The notes beneath the pieces were generated by a model. That model was not told the origin of the DNA. It did no database searches and was given only the letters and a program-made list of their open reading frames with translations. From a virus: a DNA stretch of 28,543 nucleotides. A program made the position numbers and the translations under genes. Below, piece by piece: positions 12,994 through 20,694 of this stretch. How positions within the stretch are numbered: position 1 is the stretch's first letter; each line of letters opens with the position of its first letter. Location of the stretch: the IMG/VR virus record IMGVR_UViG_3300021409_000103, positions 1 to 28,543 of that record. One strand, given 5' to 3'.

Positions 12994-13578
12994 ATGGCCC
13001 GCTCGCCCAGGACCAAGCGGCGCGAGGGGCGCGGGCACCTGTCGTCGATCGACATGCTGCCTGATGAGGCCGAGGAGGATATCGTCTGGGCGCTGGAGCA
13101 ATTGCGCGAACGCAGCCTGCCCCAGAACACGATCCTGATGGAATTCAACGAGCGGCTGGCCGACAAGGGGATCGAGCCGATCAGCAAGAGCGCCTGGGGC
13201 CGCTATGCTGTGAGGAAGGCGATCCAGTTCAGGAAGCTCGATGAAGTCCAGCGGATCGGCGGCGAGCTGGTGCGCACGATGGATGCCAAGGAGCCCGATC
13301 AGGTCACCGTGGCGGTGGCCGAGCTGATCAAGGTGGCGGTGTTCGAAGTGCTCGAAGGCGGCGAGGTGACCACCAAAGGCATCATGGAGCTGAGCCGGGC
13401 GCTGCAAAGCGCGGTCGGCGCGCAGAAGGCGAGCGCAGAATATCGCGAACGGCTGGAGAAGGAAGCGGCGGCCCTGCGCGCCGAGATCGCCAAGAAGGTG
13501 GGCGAGATCAGCGAGCGCAAGGGCGTTTCGCCCGAGGCGCTGGCCGAGATCAACCGCGCGCTGCTGGGGCAAGGGTGA
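12994..13578 (+). CDS. terS: Small terminase-like protein (DUF3486, Mu gp27)
   Basis: A 194-residue protein of the DUF3486 type. Characteristic opening: RGHLSSIDMLPDEAEEDIVW, followed by NTILMEFNERLADKGIEPIS and a long C-terminal coiled coil. In Mu-like phages this gene precedes the terminase large subunit and is thought to be the small subunit, recognising phage DNA for packaging. The order gp26-gp27-gp28 is retained apart from an inserted mini-gene at 13578. Confidence 0.8.
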   Translation: MARSPRTKRREGRGHLSSIDMLPDEAEEDIVWALEQLRERSLPQNTILMEFNERLADKGIEPISKSAWGRYAVRKAIQFRKLDEVQRIGGELVRTMDAKEPDQVTVAVAELIKVAVFEVLEGGEVTTKGIMELSRALQSAVGAQKASAEYRERLEKEAAALRAEIAKKVGEISERKGVSPEALAEINRALLGQG

Positions 13579-13727
13579 TGGATCACGAGCCCGATTATCT
13601 GTTCGACGATGAGTTCGACGGCGATTGCGAAGATGATTGCCTCGATGATTGCGGCCTCATGCCTGATGGCCAGTGCATGCTTGCTGGCACCGAGTTCTGT
13701 GACTGGGAATGCGGAGGGCTCGGTTGA
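13578..13727 (+). CDS. Acidic six-cysteine mini-protein (49 aa)
   Basis: A 49-codon frame filling the gap between the terminase genes, with TGATG overlaps on both sides. The protein is very acidic (FDDEFDGDCEDDCLDDC) and contains six cysteines (17, 21, 25, 33, 41, 45) ending in GTEFCDWECG. Spacing suits metal binding or disulfide formation. I recall similar short sequences (C-x-M-x-DGxC-x-L-AGTExCDWEC) in other prophages, but no function is known to me. The compact fit strongly supports a real gene. Confidence 0.72.
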   Translation: MDHEPDYLFDDEFDGDCEDDCLDDCGLMPDGQCMLAGTEFCDWECGGLG

Positions 13728-15139
13728 TGGGTAACGCCCGCAACATCCCGGCAGAGCCCGGCGCGATCATGCTGCCCTATCAGTCGGCATGGATCAGGGA
13801 TGATGCGCGCCTCAAGCTGATCGAGAAATCGCGCCAGATCGGCCTTAGCTGGGCGACCGCCTATGCCGCTGTCTCGCGCACCGCGCTGATGGGCCAGCGT
13901 TACGATCAATGGGTCAGCAGCCGCGATGATATCCAGGCGCAGCTGTTTCTTGAGGATTGCAAGCTGTGGGCGGGCAACCTCAAGATCGCGGCAGAAGACC
14001 TGGGCGAAGTGGTGATCGATCCCAAGGATCGGCAGACTTCCTACACCCTACGCTTTGCCAATGGCCGGCGCATCAATTCGATGAGCTCCAATCCCAATGC
14101 CCAGGCGGGCAAGCGCGGCGGGCGCATTCTGGATGAATTCGCGCTGCATCCCGATCCGCGCAAGCTGTGGACCATTGCCTATCCCGGCATCACCTGGGGC
14201 GGCGCGATGGAGCTGATCAGCACGCATCGCGGCAGCAACAATTTCTTCAACCAGCTGGTGCGCGAGATCAAGGAACAGGGCAATCCCAAGGGCATCAGCC
14301 TTCACACTGTCACCCTGCAGGATGCGCTCGATCAGGGGTTTCTGTGGAAGCTCCAGCAGGCCTTGCCGCCCGATGACAAGCGCCAGGCGATGGACGAGGC
14401 CGCCTATTTCGATTTCATCCGATCGGGCGCGGCGGACGAAGAAAGCTTCCAGCAGGAATATATGTGCCGCCCGGCCGATGATGATGCGGCCTTCCTCGAC
14501 TATGATCTGATCGCGCGCAGCGAATATCCGCAAGGCATCGATTGGGAAGCGATCGAGGACGGCACGCTGTTCCTCGGCATCGATATCGGCCGCAAGAAAG
14601 ACCTCACCGTCCTATGGCTGATCGAGAAGCTGGGCGATGTGTTCTACACCCGCCGCGTCATCACCCTGCAGGCCATGACCAAGCCTGATCAGGAAAAGGT
14701 GATCTGGCCATGGATCGCCCAAGTGCTCGCAAACGGCGGCCGGGTGGCGATCGACAACACCGGGCTTGGCATCGGCTGGGTCGATGATGCCCAGGCGAAG
14801 TTCGGCAAATACCGGGTCGAAGGGGTCAATTTCACCGCGCAATCGAAAGAGGCGATGGCCTATCCGGTGCGCGGCGCGATGGAGGATCGCCGCCTGCGCA
14901 TCCCCTATGATCCCAAGGTCCGCGCCGATCTGCGCAGCGTTACCAAGCAGGTGACCGGCGCCGGAAACATCCGCTTCACCGCCGAACGCACGCCCGATGG
15001 CCACGCCGACAGGTTCTGGGCGCTGGCGCTGGCGATCCATGCGGCCAGCGATGGCAATGCGCCGCGCTGGCGGCCGATGAACGCGCCCGACGCTGGCGGC
15101 AAACCCCTCGATCTCGACGCGAACTGGATCCCGGCATGA
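13727..15139 (+). CDS. terL: Terminase large subunit (Mu gp28-like)
   Basis: A 470-residue packaging motor that pumps DNA into the prohead and cuts it. ATPase signs: atypical Walker A KSRQIGLSW (34-42) and Walker B RILDEFAL (133-140, Asp136-Glu137). The RNase H-like nuclease domain begins at LGIDIGRKKDLTVLW (Asp286), continues with VAIDNTGLGIG (about 340-350) and DGHADRFWALALA (about 424-436), giving the three expected acidic clusters. ATG 13727 shares a base with the upstream stop. Confidence 0.93.
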   Translation: MGNARNIPAEPGAIMLPYQSAWIRDDARLKLIEKSRQIGLSWATAYAAVSRTALMGQRYDQWVSSRDDIQAQLFLEDCKLWAGNLKIAAEDLGEVVIDPKDRQTSYTLRFANGRRINSMSSNPNAQAGKRGGRILDEFALHPDPRKLWTIAYPGITWGGAMELISTHRGSNNFFNQLVREIKEQGNPKGISLHTVTLQDALDQGFLWKLQQALPPDDKRQAMDEAAYFDFIRSGAADEESFQQEYMCRPADDDAAFLDYDLIARSEYPQGIDWEAIEDGTLFLGIDIGRKKDLTVLWLIEKLGDVFYTRRVITLQAMTKPDQEKVIWPWIAQVLANGGRVAIDNTGLGIGWVDDAQAKFGKYRVEGVNFTAQSKEAMAYPVRGAMEDRRLRIPYDPKVRADLRSVTKQVTGAGNIRFTAERTPDGHADRFWALALAIHAASDGNAPRWRPMNAPDAGGKPLDLDANWIPA

Positions 15140-15300
15140 AGACTGGCACGCATAATCTCGGCAGCAATGCCTTTGCCCATCGCACGCTGGTGCGCCTGTC
15201 GGATGGCTCCGCGGTGATCCGCCAGATGTGCCACGGGAGGACACAGGAGGTCACCCTGTCGGGCGAACAGATCGCGCTGCTGAAGGAGCTGCTGGCATGA
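15136..15300 (+). CDS. Hypothetical 54-aa protein
   Basis: A 54-codon frame between the terminase and portal genes with ATGA overlaps at both ends. The sequence is basic in the first half (FAHRTLVRLSDGSAVIRQ) and ends in an amphipathic helix (SGEQIALLKELLA). Short genes in this place (Mu gp28/gp29 junction) are usually of unknown function. Called because it fits the overlap chain precisely. Confidence 0.6.
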   Translation: MKTGTHNLGSNAFAHRTLVRLSDGSAVIRQMCHGRTQEVTLSGEQIALLKELLA

Positions 15301-17534
15301 ACTTCTTCACCAAGGCTCTCGCCCGCCTCACCAGCTCGCTCACCCAGATGCGGCATGGCGCGCAGTCGCTGATGCTGGGCGGCCTGCTGCGCCGCACCCG
15401 GTTCGATTATCGCGGCGCGGTGGGCGATATGCTTGATGCCTCGGTGGTGACAGCGCCGGTCGGCTGGGTGCAGCGCGCCCTGCCCGAGGCAAGGCTCGCC
15501 GCCCGCCAGCCCGGCAATGGCGGCCAGATCATCGAGCTGGATGATCACCCGATGCTGGCGCTGATCAGCAATCCCAACCCCTTCTATGGCGATATCGCGC
15601 TGTGGGGCGCGACCGTGCTCAGCATGATCATGGATGGGAATGGCTATTGGCTGAAGGTCCGCAGCGCATCGGGCAAGGTGGTGGAGCTGTGGTATGCCCC
15701 GCACTGGATGATCGAGCCCAAGCCCGCCAGTGATGGATCGGCCTTCATCGATCACTATGTCTACACGCCGGGCAACGGCGCGGGCCGCTATTATCTCCAG
15801 CCCGAGGACGTGGTGCATTTCCGCAACGGGCTCAATCCGCGCGCGCCTTACATGGGCCTTTCGCCGCTGGGCGGGGTGATCCGCGAAATTTTCTCCGACA
15901 TGGAAAGCAGCAATTTCGTCGCCAGCCTGCTGCGCAATATGGGCGTGCCCGGCGTGGTGATCAGCCCGAAGAACGGCGGCATGGCCAGCCCCGATGATGT
16001 CGCGGCGACCAAGGCGTGGTTTGACCAGGCGTTTGGCGGCGATAATCGCGGCAAGCCGATGGTGATGGGTGCGCCCACCGAAGTGCAGCCCTTCGGCTTC
16101 AACCCCCAGCAGATGAACCTGACCGAGGCGCGCGACGTTGCCGAGGAGCGCGTCTGCGCCGCGATCGGGATCCCGGCCGCAGTCGTCGGCTTTGGCGCTG
16201 GGCTGCAGCAGACCAAGGTCGGCGCGACGATGGAGGAGATGCGCAAGCTCGCCTGGCACAACGGCGTGCTGCCGCTGGCGCGCGCCATGGCGGACGAGCT
16301 GCAGCGCAGCCTGCTGCCCGATTTCGAGCGCGGCAATCGCCGGATCGAGCTTTACTGGGATACCTCCGATGTGCTCGCCCTGCAGGAGGATGAGAACCGC
16401 GCGACGGAGCGCAAGCTCAACGAGTTCAAGGCGGGCGCGATCACGCTTTACGATTACCTGGTCGAGACCGGGCGCGAGGCGGATGACAGCCACCGCTATT
16501 ACGTCCGGCCGTTCTCGGTGATCGAGGTGCCCGCCAACATCGCGGGCACAATGCAAGCGCGCCCGGTTGATGCTGGTGCGCGGGCGACGGCGGTTGCCCC
16601 GGCGCTGGACGAGCCCAAGGCGCAAAAGTCTCTGGCTCCCCCCGAGATCCCTGGTCGGCCTAACGCTCCGCTGCTTGAGACCAAGAATTCCGAGGACTGG
16701 CTTCCGGCCGGAGCGCGGCCCGCCAGCCCGCAAGCGATCGCGCGCGGCGAGCGCTTTGTCATCATGCTCAACCGGCAGGAAAACGGCCTGCGCAATGCCT
16801 TTGAAGGGGCGCTTACCCCCGCCTTTGAAAGCTGGGGCGATGCCGCCAGCAAGGTGGCGCGCGATGTGCTGATCGCCAATGGCTTCGAGGAAAAAGGCCG
16901 CTCTGGCGGGCCTACCGCTTCGCTGCATGAGGCCAGGTTCGAGACCAAGGAAGACAGCCGCCTCATCCAGCAGATCATCGACCTGCTCAATCTCGATGCC
17001 TGGGAACGCCAGCTCTCGAGCATCTATCAGGCGCAATACCTCGCTGTTGCCCGCCAAGTCGCCAGCGCGATCGAGGAATCGGGCTTTGGCACATCGATCC
17101 CCGATCCGGTGATGCGGCGGATCATCGCCACTGGCGGCACGCGCGCCGGGCTGGTTGATGTGCCGCGCCAGACGCGCAATGCCGTGTTCCAGGCGCTCGC
17201 TGAAGGCCGGGCCGAGGGCGAAGGTGCAACCGCGCTCGCCAACCGGATCGCCAACATGATCGAGGGCGGGCCATGGGGCAACGCCGAAACCCGCGCCCGC
17301 GTGATCGCCCGGACCGAGACCAAATACGCCCAGAACATCTCGACGCTGGAGGCAGGCAAGGGCAGCGGCGTTGCCGAATTCGTGGTGTTCGATGGCCGCT
17401 TTGGCGAGCCGCGATCCGAGGCCAGCCATATCGAGCGCGACGGCATGATCGTGTCTGCCGAGGATGCCCAGATCATGGCCGACAACATGCGGCCCAACTG
17501 CACCCTCAGCTTTGCGCCGCATTTCAGCCTTTAG
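15297..17534 (+). CDS. Portal protein fused to MuF-type head morphogenesis domain
   Basis: A 745-residue protein. Residues about 40-400 are an HK97-type portal (GNGYWLKVRSASGKVVELWY, QPEDVVHFRNG, LLRNMGVPGVVISPK, VCAAIGIPAAVVGFGAGLQQ). A low-complexity alanine/proline linker spans about 420-475. The C-terminal part ends with the SPP1 gp7/MuF signature RARVIARTETKYAQN (about 665-680) and a final FVVFDGRFGEPRSEASHIER. Portal normally forms the DNA-entry vertex; MuF proteins act in head assembly and may enter the host with DNA. Mu carries them as separate genes (gp29, gp30), while here one frame encodes both. ATG 15297 overlaps the upstream stop. Confidence 0.9.
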   Translation: MNFFTKALARLTSSLTQMRHGAQSLMLGGLLRRTRFDYRGAVGDMLDASVVTAPVGWVQRALPEARLAARQPGNGGQIIELDDHPMLALISNPNPFYGDIALWGATVLSMIMDGNGYWLKVRSASGKVVELWYAPHWMIEPKPASDGSAFIDHYVYTPGNGAGRYYLQPEDVVHFRNGLNPRAPYMGLSPLGGVIREIFSDMESSNFVASLLRNMGVPGVVISPKNGGMASPDDVAATKAWFDQAFGGDNRGKPMVMGAPTEVQPFGFNPQQMNLTEARDVAEERVCAAIGIPAAVVGFGAGLQQTKVGATMEEMRKLAWHNGVLPLARAMADELQRSLLPDFERGNRRIELYWDTSDVLALQEDENRATERKLNEFKAGAITLYDYLVETGREADDSHRYYVRPFSVIEVPANIAGTMQARPVDAGARATAVAPALDEPKAQKSLAPPEIPGRPNAPLLETKNSEDWLPAGARPASPQAIARGERFVIMLNRQENGLRNAFEGALTPAFESWGDAASKVARDVLIANGFEEKGRSGGPTASLHEARFETKEDSRLIQQIIDLLNLDAWERQLSSIYQAQYLAVARQVASAIEESGFGTSIPDPVMRRIIATGGTRAGLVDVPRQTRNAVFQALAEGRAEGEGATALANRIANMIEGGPWGNAETRARVIARTETKYAQNISTLEAGKGSGVAEFVVFDGRFGEPRSEASHIERDGMIVSAEDAQIMADNMRPNCTLSFAPHFSL

Positions 17535-17544
17535 GAGAACCCCG

Positions 17545-18267
17545 ATGCAGACCAAGAACATGACCGTCACCGAGATGGATGATGCAGGCAAGGGCCTTGC
17601 CCTGATCGCCAATCTCAACACTGTCGATCACGATGGCGACACCTATGCCCCTGGCGCTTTCAGCTGGAAGGAACAATGGGCCCCGCTGCTCACCGCCCAT
17701 GATCGCCACGGCATGCCGTTCGGCAAGGCGCGCGTTTATGAGCAGGGCGACAAGGCGTATGCCGAGCTGCACCTTAATCTGGAAACGCAGGCCGGGCGCG
17801 ATTGGCACTCGGCGCTGAAGTTCGATCTGGCCACCGGCAAGAGCGTGCAGGAATGGTCCTATGGCTACAACGCCATCGACTTCGAATTCCGCGCCGATGC
17901 GCAAAACCGGGTGCGCGTGCTCAAGCAGCTCGATGTGCATGAAGTCTCCACCGTGGTGCGCGGCGCCGGGCGCGGGACGGGCACGATCATGGTCAAAGGG
18001 CTGAATGGTGCGCTGAAGCAGCAGGCGTTTGATGACCTGTTTGCTGATCTGGGCCATATGGTCACCGCGCTGCAGGGCGATCCCGAACTGCTTTCGGCCA
18101 CCGGCATGAAGCAGCTCAAGGAAATCCACGCCTCGCTGGGGCTGGCGATCGAGCGGGCGGGCACCGATCCGGCTGCTGCCGATGCAGAAGCCAAGGCTCT
18201 GATCGAGGCTGAGATGGCGCGTCACCTGACACGCGATGCGCGGCTGCGTTTTGGCGGCCTCAAGTAG
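17545..18267 (+). CDS. HK97-family prohead protease (S78)
   Basis: A 240-residue protease that removes the scaffold part of the capsid protein during maturation. Family blocks: IANLNTVDHDGDTYAPGAFS, LTAHDRHGMPFGKA (candidate catalytic His52), GKSVQEWSYGYNAIDFEF (candidate Ser105) and VHEVSTVVRGAGRGTG. The protein extends about 80 helical residues beyond the protease domain, perhaps acting as scaffold. AGGAGA at 17533-17538 is the ribosome site. Last gene before the inverted nuclease gene. Confidence 0.9.
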   Translation: MQTKNMTVTEMDDAGKGLALIANLNTVDHDGDTYAPGAFSWKEQWAPLLTAHDRHGMPFGKARVYEQGDKAYAELHLNLETQAGRDWHSALKFDLATGKSVQEWSYGYNAIDFEFRADAQNRVRVLKQLDVHEVSTVVRGAGRGTGTIMVKGLNGALKQQAFDDLFADLGHMVTALQGDPELLSATGMKQLKEIHASLGLAIERAGTDPAAADAEAKALIEAEMARHLTRDARLRFGGLK

Positions 18268-18293
18268 CGCAGCGATAGGCCACAAGAACGCAC

Positions 18294-18315
18294 CCCGCCA
18301 GAAACCCGCCAGAAA
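18294..18315 (+). repeat. Perfect tandem 11-bp repeat
   Basis: CCCGCCAGAAA occurs twice back to back (18294-18304, 18305-18315). An 11-bp period is close to one DNA turn, so both copies would face the same side of the helix. Confidence 0.85.
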
Positions 18316-18359
18316 GCCTCAGGATCGCTTCAAGGCCCGCTACCAGCCAAAATTCGCGC

Positions 18360-18406
18360 AAGGGGGTTCTTAGGGCCTCTTAAATCGCCGCTAAGGGGGT
18401 TTTTAT
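18360..18406 (+). repeat. AAGGGGGTT direct repeat pair, 33-bp period
   Basis: AAGGGGGTTCTTA (18360-18372) and AAGGGGGTTTTTA (18393-18405) agree at 12 of 13 positions and lie 33 bp apart, about three helical turns. They lie just beyond the 3' end of the nuclease gene. Confidence 0.8.
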
Positions 18407-18413
18407 CGAAAGG

Positions 18414-18767
18414 TTAGCGGCACCAGTTGCGGCGCTGAGGCCATCGGCTGGCGAGACCTTCGCGGATCAGCTGTTCGCCGATCCCATCAAACCGGGCGAG
18501 CGTGCGGCCATACCGATCCACTCCGGTGCGGTGCAATTCAACTGGGCGGCCCGAATTGAGCAGCACCACAAGGCGATCGCGCGCCCGGATCGCCAGCCTC
18601 GTTTCTTTCTTGCAGCGACCTTTCAATTCGGGTGCATCAATATCGGCGATGCGGATTTTCTCGCCCTGCCACCACAAGGTGTCGCCATCATGGACGCAGT
18701 GCCAACGTCTGGCAGGCGGAGGTTCGCAGACCGAGATCGAGATCGCAAGAGCGGTAAAAAGCAACAT
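18414..18767 (-). CDS. Secreted thermonuclease-like protein (SNase fold)
   Basis: A 117-residue nuclease on the opposite strand. A short hydrophobic start (MLLFTALAISISVC) looks like a signal peptide. All staphylococcal nuclease catalytic sites are recognisable with correct spacing: DGDTLWW (Asp29), Arg39, Asp44 and Glu47 in IRIADIDAPEL, and Arg88 in VDRYGRTLA. The family cuts single- and double-stranded nucleic acids with calcium. It stands alone between protease and capsid genes in an otherwise co-directional block, with flanking gaps of 146 and 175 bp: the pattern of a moron. Start 18767 is the most upstream possible because of an in-frame stop. Confidence 0.87.
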   Translation of the reverse strand: MLLFTALAISISVCEPPPARRWHCVHDGDTLWWQGEKIRIADIDAPELKGRCKKETRLAIRARDRLVVLLNSGRPVELHRTGVDRYGRTLARFDGIGEQLIREGLASRWPQRRNWCR

Positions 18768-18942
18768 CGGTTTGCGCTATCGCCGTCATCGCGTTAATCA
18801 ACACTGACTTCCTCCACATTGGCAGCACTTACACAGCCGGACATCTGTCCGGGGCGAAGGCTCGCGTCTCATCCTCCACAAACGGCTTCGAGTTTCGAAC
18901 CGGCCTTCGCGCTGAGCGGGCCGCCAAGTGGAGATGATCACA
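18768..18942. promoter_or_regulatory. Divergent region between nuclease and capsid genes
   Basis: A 175-bp gap containing the leftward nuclease promoter, if it has its own, and a rightward capsid promoter. The half next to the nuclease gene (18768-18835) is relatively A/T-rich. The late control element is at 18836-18859, about 84 bp before the capsid start. TTCGAGTTTCGAA (18887-18899) is a small near-palindrome. I could not assign -35/-10 boxes with confidence. Confidence 0.6.
18836..18859 (+). promoter_or_regulatory. Late control element copy 2 (palindromic)
   Basis: GCCGGAC-N4-GTCCGGGGCGAAG with arms CCGGAC (18837-18842) and GTCCGG (18847-18852); spacer ATCT in place of AGGC in copy 1. Orientation relative to the downstream gene is the same as at 10301-10324. 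Confidence 0.65.
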
Positions 18943-20265
18943 ATGCCGATCGAGAATTTGAGCCTGGAGCAAGCCCAGGAGAAGCTGCAGGCGAAGTCCG
19001 CCGAGCTCAACGCCCTGATGAAGGAGGCAGCCCGCGAGGACGGCACCTATGATTTCGCCCAGGTGAAGTCGGTCAAGGACATCAAGAGCAATTCGGATCT
19101 GGTCAAGGCCATCCGTGAGCGCAACGCCGAGCTGGATGAGCTGGGTCAGTTCGTCGAAGGCCAGCGCGAGATCAAGCAGGCCGAGCGCGATCAGCAGATG
19201 CGCGAAAAGGGCCTGCGCGGTTTCCCGCTCCCCGGCGCTGGCGGCGGTAATGGTGGCGGTCAGCCTGCCAACCAGATGCAATTCAAGTCGCTGGGCCAGA
19301 TGGTGGCCGAGGCCAAGCAGTTCAAAGCCTGGCACGATGCCGGTGCGGCTGGCGGCGTGACGCTGCAGTTCGATCAGTACCTGCCTTCCGATTTCCTCGC
19401 CAAGTCTGCCCAGTTTGAAACCATGGGCAACAAGGCGCTGATGACGCGCGCGGCCGGTTTCGCGCCGGAAAGCATCCGCCTGCCCGGTTTTGTCGAGGCT
19501 CCGACCCGTCCGATCCAGTTGCTCGACATTCTGCCGATGGGCCGGGTCAGCCAGGCGGCGGTGCCTTACATGGAAGAAACCACCCGCACCCACGCTGCTG
19601 CTGAAACGGCGGAAGGCGAAACCTTTGCTGAAAGCACGTTCGTCTTCACCGAGCGCAGTGTGCCGATCCAGAAGATCACCGACAGCCTGCCCGTCACCGA
19701 CGAGCAGCTGGAGGACGTGGCGCTGATCGAAAGCTACATCAACGCGCGCCTCGCCTTTGGTGTGCGCCAGCGTCTCGATCGCCAGTGCATGATCGGCGAT
19801 GGCACCCCCCCCAATCTGCGCGGCATCCTCAACACCGCTGGCATCCAGACCGAGGCCAAGGGCGCTGATCCGGTGATGGATGCTTTCTATCGCTCGATGA
19901 CGAAGATCCGGCTGACGGGCCGTGCGGTGCCGACGCACCATGTGATGCACCCGCTCGACTGGCAGCAGATCCGGCTGACCCGCACTGCCGATGGCATCTA
20001 CATCTTCGGCGCGCCGACCGAGGCCGGGCCGGAGCGCCTGTGGGGCCTGCCCGTCGTGCTCAATGATGCGATGGCCGAGAACACCGGGCTTGTCGGCAGT
20101 TTTGATCCGGCATGGATCACCCTGTTTGAACGGCGCGGCATCGATATCCAGGTGGGCTTCACCGGCGACCAGTTCACGCGCGGCCGCCGCACCGTGCGCG
20201 CCGATATGCGTGCCGCCCTGGTGGTGATGCGCCCGGCTGCGTTCTGCACTGTCACTGGCATCTAA
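18943..20265 (+). CDS. HK97-type major capsid protein
   Basis: A 440-residue capsid protein. Residues about 5-95 form a charged coiled coil (LSLEQAQEKLQAKSAELNAL), the delta domain that serves as built-in scaffold and is cut off by the upstream protease. A glycine-rich linker follows (PLPGAGGGNGGGQPAN). The HK97 fold is recognisable by VPYMEETTRTHAAAETAEGE, KITDSLPVTDEQLEDVALIE, RLDRQCMIGDGTPPNLRGIL and LWGLPVVLNDAMAENTGLVG. GTG 18928 and ATG 18934 are also in frame; ATG 18943 is best placed after GGAG (18930-18933). Confidence 0.94.
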   Translation: MPIENLSLEQAQEKLQAKSAELNALMKEAAREDGTYDFAQVKSVKDIKSNSDLVKAIRERNAELDELGQFVEGQREIKQAERDQQMREKGLRGFPLPGAGGGNGGGQPANQMQFKSLGQMVAEAKQFKAWHDAGAAGGVTLQFDQYLPSDFLAKSAQFETMGNKALMTRAAGFAPESIRLPGFVEAPTRPIQLLDILPMGRVSQAAVPYMEETTRTHAAAETAEGETFAESTFVFTERSVPIQKITDSLPVTDEQLEDVALIESYINARLAFGVRQRLDRQCMIGDGTPPNLRGILNTAGIQTEAKGADPVMDAFYRSMTKIRLTGRAVPTHHVMHPLDWQQIRLTRTADGIYIFGAPTEAGPERLWGLPVVLNDAMAENTGLVGSFDPAWITLFERRGIDIQVGFTGDQFTRGRRTVRADMRAALVVMRPAAFCTVTGI

Positions 20266-20407
20266 GTTCCTCCCGAGGCTGGTTTTGCGAGTGGCCAGCC
20301 TCAATCCCTCGGGGCCGATTGCTGACTAGTCCTCTTGCGATCGGCCCCGACTTTTCCGGCGGCTTGGCCTGCCATGCCCGAGCCGCCGGACAAGTCAGGA
20401 GAACCCC
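20266..20407 (+). promoter_or_regulatory. Three-hairpin leader/attenuator-like region
   Basis: A 142-bp gap with three strong inverted repeats. Stem I: GAGGCTGG 20275-20282 with CCAGCCTC 20295-20302. Stem II: TCGGGGCCGA 20309-20318 with TCGGCCCCGA 20341-20350, followed by CTTTT. Stem III: TCCGGCGGCT 20355-20364 with AGCCGCCGGA 20381-20390, just before the ribosome site. An alternative stem CCCGAGG (20272-20278) with CCTCGGG (20307-20313) excludes stems I and II. Likely a partial terminator, attenuator or transcript stabiliser after the highly expressed capsid gene. Confidence 0.7.
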
Positions 20408-20674
20408 ATGAGCAACACCATTTCAGGCTTTGGCCGCACCATCGCCACCGCGATCATTCCGGGCGGCGAGGCGGGCGATTTCAAGGTGCCCGGCGGCATC
20501 AAGGCGGGCGATACGCTGCTGAGCGTCGTCTCGGTCACCACTGCCACCCCCCCGGTGCCGACCAACCGGCTGGCCAATGCTTCGATCCCGGCGGGCACAT
20601 CGGACACGGTGGCGATCGCCACGGTCGATACCACCGGCACCTTCCTCATCATCACCTGGGCCAAGGCCCAGTAA
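20408..20674 (+). CDS. Small structural protein, possible capsid decoration
   Basis: An 88-residue protein with CAGGAG ribosome site at 20395-20400. It is beta-rich, threonine/valine-rich (DTLLSVVSVTTATPPVPTNR, SDTVAIATVDTTGTFLIITW), without charge clusters or helices, like small virion surface or fibre proteins. Location directly after the capsid gene suits a head decoration protein; family not recognised. Confidence 0.6.
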   Translation: MSNTISGFGRTIATAIIPGGEAGDFKVPGGIKAGDTLLSVVSVTTATPPVPTNRLANASIPAGTSDTVAIATVDTTGTFLIITWAKAQ

Positions 20675-20694
20675 CCCTCGAAAGGACCAGTTTT

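Larger units (their letters stand above)
18268..18413 (+). other. Intergenic region with tandem repeats
   Basis: A 146-bp gap between the convergent protease and nuclease genes, less GC-rich than neighbours. It has two short repeat systems described separately. A T-run (18400-18404) after CTAAGGGGG, with a weak CTTAG/CTAAG inverted repeat (18369-18373 and 18391-18395), might act as a terminator for the protease operon, but the stem is short. No gene seen. Confidence 0.6.

Noticed and set aside
14976-17621. Very long antisense open frame opposite the portal-MuF gene
   Set aside because: The + strand has clear portal, MuF and protease motifs; the antisense frame is a product of GC-rich codons and shows no known fold.
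18369-18404. Possible Rho-independent terminator after the protease gene
   Set aside because: The stem is only 5 bp with a long loop; kept as a note under the intergenic region, not as a terminator.
18829-20304. Antisense frame opposite the capsid gene
   Set aside because: The + strand encodes an unmistakable HK97-type capsid protein.
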